From positions 62,001-126,000 of the forward strand of contig CAWFIL010000008.1 in the NCBI GenBank assembly GCA_963815935.1: a DNA stretch of 64,000 bases, in the 5' to 3' direction. Position 1 is the first letter of the stretch. Each line of letters opens with the position of its first letter. Below, one piece after another: positions 18,537 through 27,668 of this stretch. The stretch comes from JARIHD01 sp963815935. Lineage in GTDB: Bacteria > Patescibacteriota > Saccharimonadia > Saccharimonadales > UBA4665. Position numbers and translations under genes: made by a program. Below the pieces are notes generated by a model. The model ran no database searches. It was not told the origin of the DNA and saw nothing but the letters and a program-made list of their open reading frames with translations.

Positions 18537-18877
18537 AGTATCATGATGACACCGATAAGGATAAGGCCACACCCCAGGGCCTTATGAAGCGTCAGGCTTT
18601 CCTTAAATATAAAGAAAGCCGTGAACATGAGTAAGACGTACACAAAGGCAACGAGCAGGGGGGATATAAAGGATAGGTCGAACCTACTCAGGAGTATGAC
18701 GTATAGTACAAAACTAATCCCGTAGGCAAAGATGCCTAAGAGTGTAGTCCAAGAGAGGCTCAGGTTCACGAAGGGGACGGTAAAGAGCGCCTTCATCTGT
18801 GATGCGCTTCCTGCCTTGATGAGGGTAGAGCCTATGACGGCAGACAGCACGTACATAGCCATAAATACAATATTCAC
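18524..18877 (-). CDS. Small DMT/EamA-like membrane protein
   Basis: 117 residues with four hydrophobic helices, resembling half an EamA transporter or an EmrE/ArnE-ArnF type subunit (small multidrug resistance fold). Start is GTG at 18877 with AAGGAA 8 nt upstream, 4 nt after the stop of the DUF2304-like gene. In such neighbourhoods (GT2 + DUF2304 + small DMT) these proteins are suspected of flipping polyprenyl-phosphate sugars made by the adjacent glycosyltransferase. That role is inference. Confidence 0.65.
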   Translation of the reverse strand: MNIVFMAMYVLSAVIGSTLIKAGSASQMKALFTVPFVNLSLSWTTLLGIFAYGISFVLYVILLSRFDLSFISPLLVAFVYVLLMFTAFFIFKESLTLHKALGCGLILIGVIMILIKR

Positions 18878-18881
18878 AAAA

Positions 18882-19232
18882 TTATTCCTTTGAAAGCTTA
18901 ATTGATAGTTCCTGGTGTAGGTCGCGGAGTGTCCTCTCTGTCTCTTCGATGCGTAGACGCTGGTGGTTAATAATATAAAACAAGAAAATTAACGCAGTAG
19001 TCTGGACAATATCAAACGAACTTAGCTCACTTGAGTCGAAGAGGGTTTTGCCTGCCAGGATATTGTAGATCGGGAAGGAGCTAACCAAGACAATAAGGAT
19101 GACCAGCCACAGGATTATTTGATGCCAGAAACGGGCCTTGCTAATCTTTCGTATTTTGTACTGGGTTAAAATGTTGGCCAATGCCAGCAAAACAACAGGT
19201 ATATTTAGTAAAACGAGCATTGCGTATCTCAT
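18882..19232 (-). CDS. DUF2304-family membrane protein
   Basis: 116 residues with three hydrophobic helices (about 5-23, 36-55, 71-88) and a charged coiled-coil C-terminus (RLRIEETERTLRDLHQEL). This layout and its position directly after a dolichyl-phosphate-mannose-synthase-like gene fit DUF2304, a family commonly paired with such GT2 enzymes. Its ATG overlaps the upstream TGA (19229-19232). Confidence 0.7.
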   Translation of the reverse strand: MRYAMLVLLNIPVVLLALANILTQYKIRKISKARFWHQIILWLVILIVLVSSFPIYNILAGKTLFDSSELSSFDIVQTTALIFLFYIINHQRLRIEETERTLRDLHQELSIKLSKE

Positions 19233-19942
19233 TCGAACATCTCGACAATTCTACGACGGAGCAAACTTTTGAGGATGTTGATACCGTTCCAGTTGTTTTG
19301 ACCCTTCGCTCGTGAGTAATCAGTGTAGATGGCCTTGATCGGGAACTCATCAATACTAAGGTGGCGCTGTTTGGCGCGCCAAAGCATCTCAGAACAAAAT
19401 TCGTAGCCGTTTGTCCTCCACTTGAGATTCTCGAGCGCCTTACTCGAGAATACCCGGAGGCCCGACTGGGAATCTGTGACATTGACGCCAAATAGAACAT
19501 AGGTGATAAGGCTGAGGCCCCGATTTCCTAACCGTTTAACGCGTGACATGCCGGCTTTATCGATAAGGCGGCTGCCGATAAGCAGGTCAACGCCCCCCTT
19601 AGCTAAGATCTGTACGCCTTGCAGGACGTCTTTGGGGTCGTGCTGTCCGTCGGCATCCGAGGTCGTTGCAATGTCGAAGCCGTTCTGCGTTGCGTACCGG
19701 AGCCCGGTTGCGGTCGCGCCACCACTCCCCATATTAAGGATGTGCTTGATGACGTACGCTCCACTGGCTGCGGCTTGGGTTGCAGTGTCATCCTTTGATC
19801 CATCGTCAACGACGATGATTTCAAAATCATATTTTGACTTGTCAAAAGTGTCGTACAAGCCCTTGATTACTCCACCGATAACCTTGCCTTCATTGTAGGC
19901 AGGAATAACAAGGGCAATGCGTCGTTTCTTTCCTTTGCTCAT
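19229..19942 (-). CDS. Polyprenyl-phosphate glycosyltransferase, GT2 (DPM1-like)
   Basis: 237 residues from the ATG at 19940-19942 (an in-frame ATG at 19975 would add 11 non-conserved residues). GT-A motifs: ALVIPAYNEGKVIGGVI, VDDGSKDDT, and the DXD-like TTSDADGQHDP near residue 100. There are no C-terminal membrane helices, as in dolichyl-phosphate mannosyltransferase type III. It would load a sugar from GDP- or UDP-sugar onto polyprenyl phosphate. The two following small membrane proteins form an operon with it and may anchor it and flip the product. Confidence 0.85.
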   Translation of the reverse strand: MSKGKKRRIALVIPAYNEGKVIGGVIKGLYDTFDKSKYDFEIIVVDDGSKDDTATQAAASGAYVIKHILNMGSGGATATGLRYATQNGFDIATTSDADGQHDPKDVLQGVQILAKGGVDLLIGSRLIDKAGMSRVKRLGNRGLSLITYVLFGVNVTDSQSGLRVFSSKALENLKWRTNGYEFCSEMLWRAKQRHLSIDEFPIKAIYTDYSRAKGQNNWNGINILKSLLRRRIVEMFE

Positions 19943-20093
19943 AGTGTATCGGTATTCTAGCAAATTATGGAGCATAACTTAACCATCAAATGATGTTTCC
20001 GACTACGCCTCCAGCCGTAAGATTAGCCCTAGGCGGCCGTATAAGCTCTGTATATAGTAAACTCCACACTATGCCCGCGCTTGCGTACTTTGT

Positions 20094-20127
20094 TATGATA
20101 TTGGGGTATTAGTTCGCTAGAACTAAT
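20094..20127 (+). promoter_or_regulatory. -10 box and 5' inverted repeat upstream of manC
   Basis: TATGAT at 20094-20099 is a plausible -10 box. At 20108-20127 lies a perfect inverted repeat, ATTAGTTC-GCTA-GAACTAAT, at or just after the expected transcription start. It could be an operator or a 5' hairpin stabilising the manC-pmm-galE mRNA. The leader continues to an AAGGAACAGT Shine-Dalgarno before the ATG at 20158. The rest of 19976-20093 shows nothing I can interpret. Confidence 0.4.
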
Positions 20128-20157
20128 GGTTTATTAGATACCGAAAAAAGGAACAGT

Positions 20158-21246
20158 ATGAAGATTATTGTCACAGCCGGAGGCCAAGGCACGAAACTGT
20201 GGCCTTATTCCCGAGAGGATAAGCCAAAACAATTTCAGCCGGTTGTAGGAGATAAATCTCTCTACACAGAAACCATCGAAACCCTATTGAGAAAGTTTGC
20301 GCCGGAGGATATTTTTATCTCCACCAAACGCAAATTCATCAAGTACATTTCTGAGCAATCGCCACAGATCCCGCTCAAGAACTACATTATCGAACCAGAC
20401 TTAGCCAAGGATCGTGGTCCTGGTGAGGGTCTGGCGTTTTTGAAGCTCAGCGTCTATTACCCTGATGAGCCGTTCTTTGTCGTTCAGGCTGACTGTGTGC
20501 GTAAGCCAGAAGAAGCTTTCTTGCAGATGATTGAAGAGGCGGGCAAAATTGTTGAGCGTGATAAGAAGTACATTACCGGTGGCCTGAAGGCGACCGAGCC
20601 AAACATGGGCGTGGACTACCTACAACTTGGCGAAAAGGTCGCTGGTTCTAAGCAAGAAATGTACGAAGTCCAAGATTTCTTAGGCCGTAAGTCAAGCTAC
20701 CGCGAAACCAAGGAATTGATCGAGAACTTCCATATCGTTACTCACTGCAACCACTCCTGCTGGTACCCTGGCTTGATGCTAGAGGCCTATAAGCAGTACC
20801 GCCCTGATTGGTACGAAGCCCTCATGAAGATGAAGGAAGTACTTGATAAACCGGGTGAAGATGCAGCTATCGAAGAGATTTACGAAACCATGGAGAAAGG
20901 TGCGACCGAGGAGGTCACCAAGCACCTGATGCAGAACGGCGATGCCCGTATTATTTTGCTGCCCTTCAAGTGGACCGATATCGGCACCTGGGGCTCAATC
21001 TATGAGTTCTTCGTTGATGGTGATGAAACCGGCAACTACAAAGATGGCAACGTTGTGGCTGTGAGCACAACCGGCTCACTAGTAAAGGCGAGCAATGACA
21101 AGAAACTGGTCGCTGTTGCCGGGCTCGAAGACGTAGTAATCGTCGACACCGAGGACGTGCTTTTGGTTATTGCTAAGGATCAGATCGAGAAGATTAAAGA
21201 AATCCAGGCCACCCTCAAAGAAGGTGGCGAGAAGGAGTATTTATAA
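20158..21246 (+). CDS. manC: Mannose-1-phosphate guanylyltransferase
   Basis: 362 residues. The pyrophosphorylase signature is at the very N-terminus, TAGGQGTKLWPYSREDKPKQF, with the activating Lys in PKQF, followed by IIEPDLAKDRGPG and, later, FKWTDIGTWGS. It makes GDP-mannose from mannose-1-phosphate and GTP in the cytoplasm. The protein lacks the fused phosphomannose-isomerase half of long ManC enzymes. It leads a three-gene nucleotide-sugar operon with pmm and galE. The guanylyltransferase call is strong; nucleotide preference is inferred from the adjacent phosphomannomutase. Confidence 0.88.
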   Translation: MKIIVTAGGQGTKLWPYSREDKPKQFQPVVGDKSLYTETIETLLRKFAPEDIFISTKRKFIKYISEQSPQIPLKNYIIEPDLAKDRGPGEGLAFLKLSVYYPDEPFFVVQADCVRKPEEAFLQMIEEAGKIVERDKKYITGGLKATEPNMGVDYLQLGEKVAGSKQEMYEVQDFLGRKSSYRETKELIENFHIVTHCNHSCWYPGLMLEAYKQYRPDWYEALMKMKEVLDKPGEDAAIEEIYETMEKGATEEVTKHLMQNGDARIILLPFKWTDIGTWGSIYEFFVDGDETGNYKDGNVVAVSTTGSLVKASNDKKLVAVAGLEDVVIVDTEDVLLVIAKDQIEKIKEIQATLKEGGEKEYL

Positions 21247-21249
21247 CCC

Positions 21250-22029
21250 ATGGCTAAGAAAGTTATTGCTTTTGACCTTGACGGTACGCTTGCGCCAAGC
21301 AAGTCGCCTCTACCGGACCGTATGGGTGAGGTGCTCGATAAGCTGCTTGATCAATATCACGTTTGCGTCATCTCCGGCGGCAAGTTCGGCCAATTCGAAA
21401 AACAGCTCCTGACCAGCCTCAAAGCCGACCCTGCACGCCTGGAGCGCCTACACATTATGCCCACCTGTGGGACCCGCTACCTGCGTTATAACACGGGTAA
21501 AAAAGCTTGGGAAACGATTTACGCCGAAGACTTTACGCCTGCTGAAAAGCAGAAGATTACCAAGGCTCTAGAAGATACCATCGAGCGCCTAGGCTACAAA
21601 GAGGCAAAGACCTATGGTGAGACTATCGAAGACCGGGGCAGTCAGATTACCTGGTCGGCACTTGGCCAGGATGTTGTCGATCACCTCGGCTCGGAAGAGG
21701 GTGTCCGCCTTAAAGAGTCTTGGGACCCAGACAACAAGAAAAAGAACCACATCCGTGATGAAGTGGCCGTCCTAATCCCTGAATTTGAAGTCCGTGTCGG
21801 CGGTATTACGTCAGTAGACATTACTAAGCCTGGTATTGATAAGGCTTATGGAATGCAGAAGCTGATGGACATCCTCGAGCTTAGCAAGGAAGAGGTCCTC
21901 TTCATTGGCGACCGTGTACAACCCGGCGGAAATGACTACCCAGTGAGGGCATACGGTATCGACACGCTTGAGATTAGCAAGTGGGAAGAAACCGCACTGG
22001 TTGTTGAAGCCATAACCCTGGTTTCATAA
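21250..22029 (+). CDS. Phosphomannomutase-like HAD-IIB enzyme
   Basis: 259 residues. The DxDGT loop FDLDGTLAPSKS at the N-terminus, VCVISGGKFGQF (motif II) and FIGDRVQPGGNDYPV (acidic motif IV) match the alpha-PMM type known from eukaryotes (PMM2). It would interconvert mannose-6- and mannose-1-phosphate, feeding the guanylyltransferase 3 nt upstream. Bacteria more often use the unrelated ManB/AlgC fold, so a eukaryote-like PMM is a notable choice, though it recurs in Patescibacteria to my knowledge. A generic HAD sugar phosphatase is the alternative. Confidence 0.82.
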   Translation: MAKKVIAFDLDGTLAPSKSPLPDRMGEVLDKLLDQYHVCVISGGKFGQFEKQLLTSLKADPARLERLHIMPTCGTRYLRYNTGKKAWETIYAEDFTPAEKQKITKALEDTIERLGYKEAKTYGETIEDRGSQITWSALGQDVVDHLGSEEGVRLKESWDPDNKKKNHIRDEVAVLIPEFEVRVGGITSVDITKPGIDKAYGMQKLMDILELSKEEVLFIGDRVQPGGNDYPVRAYGIDTLEISKWEETALVVEAITLVS

Positions 22030-22031
22030 TC

Positions 22032-22997
22032 ATGAAGATACTCGTAACTGGTGGTGCTGGTTACATCGGCAGTATTATGTGTGCCCGGCTCTTGGAGGAA
22101 GGGCATGAAGTGATTGTCCTGGATAATCTCAGCCAAGGGCATGAAACCTCGGTTCCAGCCGGAGTATCGAAATTTATTAAGGCAGACATCCGCGAGATTA
22201 CCCGAGTAGTAAAGGCCGAGGATAGGATTGAGGCAGTCATTCATTTGGCTGCCTTTATTGCTGCCGGCGAGTCGATGACCCAGCCCGAACTATATTGGCA
22301 GAACAACACGGTCGGCACACTGACTTTGCTTGACGGCATGCGGAAGTTAGGGATCAGGAAAATGGTGTTCGCTTCTACGGCAGCCGTGTATGGCAACCCC
22401 GAAACAATCCCGATTCGCGAAGATGCGGCCAAGAACCCCACCAATACGTATGGCATGACCAAGTTGGCCATAGATATGGCGATTACGAGCGAGTGCCTGG
22501 CGCATGGGCTGGCGGCTACGAGTCTCCGTTTCTTTAACGTCGCTGGTGCATACAAGGGCGCAGGTGAGCGTCATCCCGAGGAGACGCATATTATTCCGAT
22601 CGCCCTTGAAGCTGCCGCTGGCAAGCGTCCAGGCTTCACCATCTTTGGGGATGATTATCCAACCACCGATGGTACTTGTGTGCGTGATTACATCCATGTC
22701 GTTGATCTGGCTCTCGCCGCATTGCTCGCGCTCGATAAGCTGACGCCTGGTGTGCACGGTATCTACAATCTCGGTAATGGTGACGGCTTCTCGAATAAAC
22801 AAGTTATCGACGCTGTCGAACAGGTCACCGGATGTAAGATACCTCTGACGGTCGGTCCTCGTCGTGAGGGCGACCCTGCCCTATTGGTTGCCTCAAGCGA
22901 GAGGGCACAGCAGGAGCTCGGTTGGAAGCCGTCCAAGCCAAGCTTAGAAGAGATGATTGGTGATGCTTGGGAGTTTATCCAGCAAAGTGGCCGCTGA
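22032..22997 (+). CDS. galE: UDP-glucose 4-epimerase
   Basis: 321 residues of the extended short-chain dehydrogenase family. NAD motif GGAGYIGS is at residues 7-14, the active site has a Ser/Thr and YGMTK (YxxxK), and the RFFNVAGA and GTCVRDYIHVVDLA blocks are characteristic of GalE. It interconverts UDP-glucose/UDP-galactose (or the N-acetyl forms) for the glycan. It starts 3 nt after pmm and its 3' end overlaps the convergent PIG-V-like gene by 23 bp. Confidence 0.92.
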   Translation: MKILVTGGAGYIGSIMCARLLEEGHEVIVLDNLSQGHETSVPAGVSKFIKADIREITRVVKAEDRIEAVIHLAAFIAAGESMTQPELYWQNNTVGTLTLLDGMRKLGIRKMVFASTAAVYGNPETIPIREDAAKNPTNTYGMTKLAIDMAITSECLAHGLAATSLRFFNVAGAYKGAGERHPEETHIIPIALEAAAGKRPGFTIFGDDYPTTDGTCVRDYIHVVDLALAALLALDKLTPGVHGIYNLGNGDGFSNKQVIDAVEQVTGCKIPLTVGPRREGDPALLVASSERAQQELGWKPSKPSLEEMIGDAWEFIQQSGR

Positions 22998-24147
22998 TAA
23001 AGAGCGACATGAGCGTTGTCTGTAGGATGGCACCTGCGTAGACTGCGATATACGCAACGAACGTATACTTCGGGAACTTCTTAATCAGCATTGCTGGTAT
23101 GACGTAGAGCGCTACGCTTGGCAATAGATAACGGTGTACTGATATAACGTTGCTGTTGATAGTAAAGAACGCAATGGATACGAGGCTAGCGATGGCCAAC
23201 GGCAATGTTTTGCCCCTAAGATACACGATTGCGTAGAGTGATACGAGCCCGAGCAGGAACAAGCCCGTAAATGGCAGCGCTGCATTGACGAGATTTTTGG
23301 CGAGGTCACCGCGTCCCATGATGAACAATAAGGTTCCGTGTGCGGCTCTGAGGATAGTCCAGACAAAGTCGGGATTGAAGACGTGGTAGCTCCAGTCTGT
23401 CGTTGCATGATACCCGTGGAACATCGCCAAGAAGTCATGCCGCAGATGCAGCATGTACAGCCCATACGCAAAGAATCCAAGCGGTGAGATGAGGAAATAG
23501 AGCGCTTGAGGCCGGATAATTTTACGCGGTTTCCAGTCGTACGCTCGCATGAACTCCAGACTACACAATCCAATAACGAGTACGGCTGGTAGTTTCACGG
23601 CGGTCAGAAGGGCGAGGCTGATGGCCATCCAGAGCCACTGGCGACGGAGCGCAAACAAGTAGGCCCAGAAGGCCAATGCGCAGAAAATCGCCTCGGCGTA
23701 GAACTGATGCATAAACATGGCAGCAGGTGAAGTGACAAACAGCGCGACTCCCCACCAGCGGTATTTTTCACCAACGAACTGTTCAGTAATCTTGAGTAGG
23801 GCAACAATAGCAAACCAAGTTGCTAGCACATTGACGATGAGCCCAGCCGCCAAGTAAGGAATATGACCTTGCCCGAGGAAGTGAACGGCATTGACGGCCA
23901 TCGGGAATAGCGGATAGAAGACAGCTGCCGCTGAGTTGGTGCTGTATGCGTGGCCAAAAGTAATACCACTGAACCAGCCACCATCCCAATACGAGGTGTG
24001 GCTGAGAATGTCTTGCGCTGAGGCGACGTTGTATGCGAAGGTGTGGTTGAAGAAGACGCCCGTGAAGAAAGTGGCGAGCTGTAGGACGGCAGTAACTCCC
24101 AGACACTGTATCCAGGGTGAAGCAACGAGGCGTTTTATAGTATGCAT
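22975..24147 (-). CDS. PIG-V-like mannosyltransferase, integral membrane (GT-C)
   Basis: 390 residues with 9-10 hydrophobic segments. The first external loop has WDGGWFSGI and later YPLFPMAVN, the signature of the PIG-V/GPI-mannosyltransferase-2 type of GT-C enzymes, which use a polyprenyl-phosphate-mannose donor outside the membrane. It could use the product of the GT2 enzymes encoded nearby. A TAGAAT box lies 8 nt upstream of the ATG (near-leaderless). Divergent from the GT2 gene at 24233. Confidence 0.72.
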   Translation of the reverse strand: MHTIKRLVASPWIQCLGVTAVLQLATFFTGVFFNHTFAYNVASAQDILSHTSYWDGGWFSGITFGHAYSTNSAAAVFYPLFPMAVNAVHFLGQGHIPYLAAGLIVNVLATWFAIVALLKITEQFVGEKYRWWGVALFVTSPAAMFMHQFYAEAIFCALAFWAYLFALRRQWLWMAISLALLTAVKLPAVLVIGLCSLEFMRAYDWKPRKIIRPQALYFLISPLGFFAYGLYMLHLRHDFLAMFHGYHATTDWSYHVFNPDFVWTILRAAHGTLLFIMGRGDLAKNLVNAALPFTGLFLLGLVSLYAIVYLRGKTLPLAIASLVSIAFFTINSNVISVHRYLLPSVALYVIPAMLIKKFPKYTFVAYIAVYAGAILQTTLMSLFISGHFAG

Positions 24148-24232
24148 TTGCAGCTATTCTACCATATTTGCTACGGACTACTGGGGGTCGTCTACTGTAT
24201 ATCTGACCGACATTTGCTACTATGGTAACAAC

Positions 24233-25186
24233 ATGAAGAAACTAGTAACCTATATTTTTCCTATCTATAACGAATCGGGCAACATTGAACTGCTCTACGA
24301 GACAATGTCTGAGCTTCTGGCCCAACGTGCCGCAGACTACGAATTTGAGCTGCTTTTCATCAATGACGGCAGTCGTGATGACTCGCTTGAGAAGCTGTAT
24401 GCACTCCAGAAACAGGATGACCGGGTAGTGGTGATCAACTTTGCGCGCAACTTTGGCCACCAGCTTGCGGTGACGGCTGGTCTGGACCACGCGCACGGTG
24501 ACGCGGTTATTATCATGGATAGTGATATGCAGGATCCGCCCAAAGTAAGCTTTGAGCTTATCGACAAGTGGGAAGAGGGCTATAACGTTGTGTATGCTCA
24601 ACGGCGTACTCGCAAGGACACATTCTTCAAACGTCTGACGGCGAGTGGTTTCTACTGGGTACTGCAACGGCTGGCCGATATAGATATTCCTCGTAATACT
24701 GGTGATTTTCGTCTTGTTGACCGCAAAGTCGTTGACGTGCTCGTACAGTTCAGGGAGCACAACCGCTTCCTGAGGGGTATGGTGAGCTACGTGGGGTTCC
24801 GGCAGACGGCTGTCTTGTTCGATCGTGATGAGCGTCATGCTGGTGAAACTGGCTATCCGCTGAAGAAGATGCTCAAGTTTGCCAGCGATGGCATTCTCGG
24901 GTTTTCATGGGCGCCGCTCAAGCTCATAACGCGCGTCGGATACCTCTTCTCGGCTCTGAGCTTCGTGGGGATTGTCTACGCCGTTGGTGTGAAGGTCTTT
25001 ACGCCCGAAGTCGTGGTCTCGGGGTGGACGTTTATCGTCAGTGTTATTCTGCTTATCGGTGGTATGCAGATGATCATGCTTGGTGTGCTGGGGAGTTATA
25101 TCGGCCGTATCTACACTGAGGCCCAAAACCGGCCGCTGTATATCGTTGAGTCGGTGACATCCACGAAAGATGCCAAGAAGGCATAG
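24233..25186 (+). CDS. Polyprenyl-phosphate glycosyltransferase with two TM helices (GtrB-like GT2)
   Basis: 317 residues from the ATG at 24233; the open frame extends upstream but the family starts with TYIFPIYNESGNIELLY. GT-A motifs: LFINDGSRDDS and IIMDSDMQDPP (DXD), then two C-terminal hydrophobic helices (about 230-255 and 265-290), as in GtrB/ArnC. Adds a sugar to undecaprenyl phosphate. TATGGT at 24221-24226 ends 6 nt before the ATG, so this mRNA is probably leaderless. The next gene is a GtrA flippase-like partner. Confidence 0.88.
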   Translation: MKKLVTYIFPIYNESGNIELLYETMSELLAQRAADYEFELLFINDGSRDDSLEKLYALQKQDDRVVVINFARNFGHQLAVTAGLDHAHGDAVIIMDSDMQDPPKVSFELIDKWEEGYNVVYAQRRTRKDTFFKRLTASGFYWVLQRLADIDIPRNTGDFRLVDRKVVDVLVQFREHNRFLRGMVSYVGFRQTAVLFDRDERHAGETGYPLKKMLKFASDGILGFSWAPLKLITRVGYLFSALSFVGIVYAVGVKVFTPEVVVSGWTFIVSVILLIGGMQMIMLGVLGSYIGRIYTEAQNRPLYIVESVTSTKDAKKA

Positions 25187-25193
25187 CTACAAG

Positions 25194-25607
25194 ATGCACG
25201 GGACACTCATCCGGCTATTCAAAAAGCATACAGCCTTGCGCTACCTGTTCGTGGGTGGTACATCGTATGTCTTTGAGCTCAGCTCATTGCTGCTCATTCA
25301 TCAGGCTACTGGCTCGCGGGCATTAGCGACGGCCTTGTCGTTTTGGGTCGGTTTCTTCATAGCTTTCGTATTACAGAAACTGGTTGCTTTCCAGGAGTAC
25401 AGCAAAGAAGTCCGGGCGCTGACACGGCAAGGTGTACTGTACGGAGCGCTCAACCTCTGGAACTACATATTTACGGTTGCGTTTGTGTCATTCTTCCCCG
25501 ACAAATATCTCATTGCGAGCCGCACAGTGGCATTGGTCATGATGTCGGGCTGGAACTATATTATCTACCGCAAGGTTATCTTCAAGAGCGTCTTTACTCA
25601 ACCGTAA
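25194..25607 (+). CDS. GtrA-family membrane protein
   Basis: 137 residues from ATG 25194 (an upstream in-frame start at 25170 would overlap the preceding gene by 17 nt). Four hydrophobic helices with LRYLFVGGTSYVFELSSLL at the start and NYIIYRKVIF at the end are typical of GtrA, thought to flip polyprenyl-phosphate sugars made by GtrB. The gtrB-gtrA pairing supports this. It overlaps glmS convergently by 14 bp. Confidence 0.85.
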   Translation: MHGTLIRLFKKHTALRYLFVGGTSYVFELSSLLLIHQATGSRALATALSFWVGFFIAFVLQKLVAFQEYSKEVRALTRQGVLYGALNLWNYIFTVAFVSFFPDKYLIASRTVALVMMSGWNYIIYRKVIFKSVFTQP

Positions 25608-27438
25608 CCGACTTGGCTAAGTTGCGGGGTCGGTCTACATTGTAGCCTTTCTCGACAGCAATGTAGTAGGCAAATAATTGCTCAACCAGTGCGATCAGCT
25701 GAGGCTGGGTCTGCTCCAATGTTTTAGGGATATATATGACATTATCTACCAATTCCTTGATCTGACTGTTGCCGCGTGTGGCTATGGCAATAACGGGGCC
25801 TTTGCGGGCACGTATTTCTTCTATATTTGAGTAGGTTTTTTCCAGGAGCGGTGAGTCGCAAGCGATGGCGAATGTGGGGAAGTTTGGCTCGATCATGGCT
25901 AATGGCCCATGTTTCATCTCGCCAGCAGCGTAACCTTCGGCATGAATGTAAGAAATCTCTTTTAGCTTGAGCGCGCCCTCTAGCGCACACGGGAATTCGT
26001 AGCGACGTCCGATGTACAAGAAATCGCGATACTTGGCGTACTTTTTGGCCAAGCGTTGGATTTCGTCGGTCTGGTTTAGGATGAGGGCGGCTTTCTCGGG
26101 CAAGGCAGCCAGTTCGCTTAGGATCGGTTCGTACAGCTTAGTGGAGGCTTTGCCGCGGCTAAGGTCAAGCGCAATAAGCGTCATGACGGTGACCTGAGCA
26201 ATAAACGCCTTAGTGGAGGCGACAGCTTGTTCTGGACCAGCGTGCAGGTACACACCGGCATCGGTGAGGCGGGCGATGGTTGAGCCGACGGCATTGACGA
26301 TGCCAAGCCGGAGTATGCCATGGCCATCTACCTTCTTTAGGGCCGCAATAGTATCGGCGGTTTCACCAGATTGCGATAAGGCCAAGATGGCTGTACTGCG
26401 GGTGAGTGGCTCCTGCCGGTATTTGAATTCGGAAGCAAATTGAACTTCTACGGGGATACCTGCAAGCTCTTCAATGAGATATTCGCCTACCAGACTGGCG
26501 TAGTACGAGGTGCCGCAGGCCACGATGATAATCCGTTCGATATGCTTAAGTTGCTCCTCGACGTCCTGAAGCCCACCGAGCTTAACTGACATGTCTTCGA
26601 GGCGTACGCGGCCACGTATGGCCGCCCTGATCGTATCGGGGACTTCGAACATCTCTTTGAGCATGAAGTGCGGGAATTTGCCTTTGCCAACCGTGCCGGT
26701 GTCGAAATCGAGCGTTTCGCTTTTACGATCGACCTCTTTTTCGTGACGGATATTCTTGATGGTATGGCCTTTTGGCCCAAGCGTAACCATCTCGTAATCT
26801 TCCAGGTAAATAACCTCTTTGGTATGTTCCATGAGTGCGGTTGGATCGGAAGCAATGATGTACTCGCCCGGGCTTACGATACCCACCACCAGCGGGCTGG
26901 AAAGCCGGGCGACCAGCAGCATGTCGGGCTCAAAGGTAGTCATTGCAGCGATGGCATAGGCACCATCTAGTTCTTCGAGTGCAGTCTCGAATGCCTTTTT
27001 GAAGTTCTTGGTTCGTTTGTAGTGGAAGTCAATAAGGTGTGGAATAACCTCGGTGTCGGTTTGCGACACGAAGGTGTAACCAGCTTTTTCTAAGCGCTCC
27101 TTGAGAATGGCGTAGTTCTCGATAATGCCATTATGGACAGCATAGATGGTTTGTCTTGCGTTAAAGTGGGGGTGAGCATTCTTGATGTTTGGTGCCCCGT
27201 GCGTAGCCCAGCGCGTGTGTCCGATGGCCAGTGAGCTCTTCTTGCCTACGGCTGCACCAAGTGCCTTTCGAGCATTGGCTACCTGGCCAACCTGCTTGGC
27301 AACATGCCCTTTGTGTGCCGAGTCCAGGTAGGCTACGCCCGCTGAATCATACCCACGATACTCTAGCGATTGGAGGCCGTCCAATACGACCTCGACGCCA
27401 TTATGTTTGTTGCCTATGTAGCCTACGATGCCGCACAT
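25594..27438 (-). CDS. glmS: Glutamine-fructose-6-phosphate aminotransferase (isomerizing)
   Basis: 614 residues. Mature N-terminus CGIVGYIGNKH with catalytic Cys2, the GATase type 2 domain (about 2-220), and two SIS sugar-isomerase domains (about 290-430 and 460-600) with GTSYYASLVGEY and ALSQSGETADT. It makes glucosamine-6-phosphate, the first step to UDP-GlcNAc for peptidoglycan and glycan. GGGGAC precedes the ATG. I looked for a glmS ribozyme in the 230-nt upstream gap and saw none; a standard promoter is present instead. Confidence 0.96.
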   Translation of the reverse strand: MCGIVGYIGNKHNGVEVVLDGLQSLEYRGYDSAGVAYLDSAHKGHVAKQVGQVANARKALGAAVGKKSSLAIGHTRWATHGAPNIKNAHPHFNARQTIYAVHNGIIENYAILKERLEKAGYTFVSQTDTEVIPHLIDFHYKRTKNFKKAFETALEELDGAYAIAAMTTFEPDMLLVARLSSPLVVGIVSPGEYIIASDPTALMEHTKEVIYLEDYEMVTLGPKGHTIKNIRHEKEVDRKSETLDFDTGTVGKGKFPHFMLKEMFEVPDTIRAAIRGRVRLEDMSVKLGGLQDVEEQLKHIERIIIVACGTSYYASLVGEYLIEELAGIPVEVQFASEFKYRQEPLTRSTAILALSQSGETADTIAALKKVDGHGILRLGIVNAVGSTIARLTDAGVYLHAGPEQAVASTKAFIAQVTVMTLIALDLSRGKASTKLYEPILSELAALPEKAALILNQTDEIQRLAKKYAKYRDFLYIGRRYEFPCALEGALKLKEISYIHAEGYAAGEMKHGPLAMIEPNFPTFAIACDSPLLEKTYSNIEEIRARKGPVIAIATRGNSQIKELVDNVIYIPKTLEQTQPQLIALVEQLFAYYIAVEKGYNVDRPRNLAKSVTVE

Positions 27439-27559
27439 GCTTGTCCCCTTATCTGCTTTGCTGCGTTGCTATTTTGGATCATCTTTCGTGTGGTTTATTC
27501 CAGTACCACCAAGTCAGCATGGTGGCATGCTGAAAGATTTGACGAGTGCAGTAAAGCTA

Positions 27560-27588
27560 GTTATAGACTTTTTGTGAACGACTATCAA
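27560..27588 (-). promoter_or_regulatory. glmS: Promoter for glmS
   Basis: On the minus strand TTGATA (27583-27588), 17-bp spacer, TATAAC (27560-27565). The leader to the glmS ATG is about 115 nt. Further upstream the octamer CTCTAAGG occurs twice (near 27617 and 27646), close to TTGACA hexamers on the plus strand. They may be a regulator's half-sites, but nothing else supports this. Confidence 0.45.
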
Positions 27589-27668
27589 CGGCTTTTGGCA
27601 ATAATAAATTGACAAGCTCTAAGGATAACAATGTTAGTTTTTGCACTCTAAGGTTGACAAAGAGACGA

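Noticed and set aside
27439..27668. glmS ribozyme upstream of glmS
   Set aside because: No conserved ribozyme core sequence on the minus strand; an ordinary promoter and Shine-Dalgarno explain the gap.
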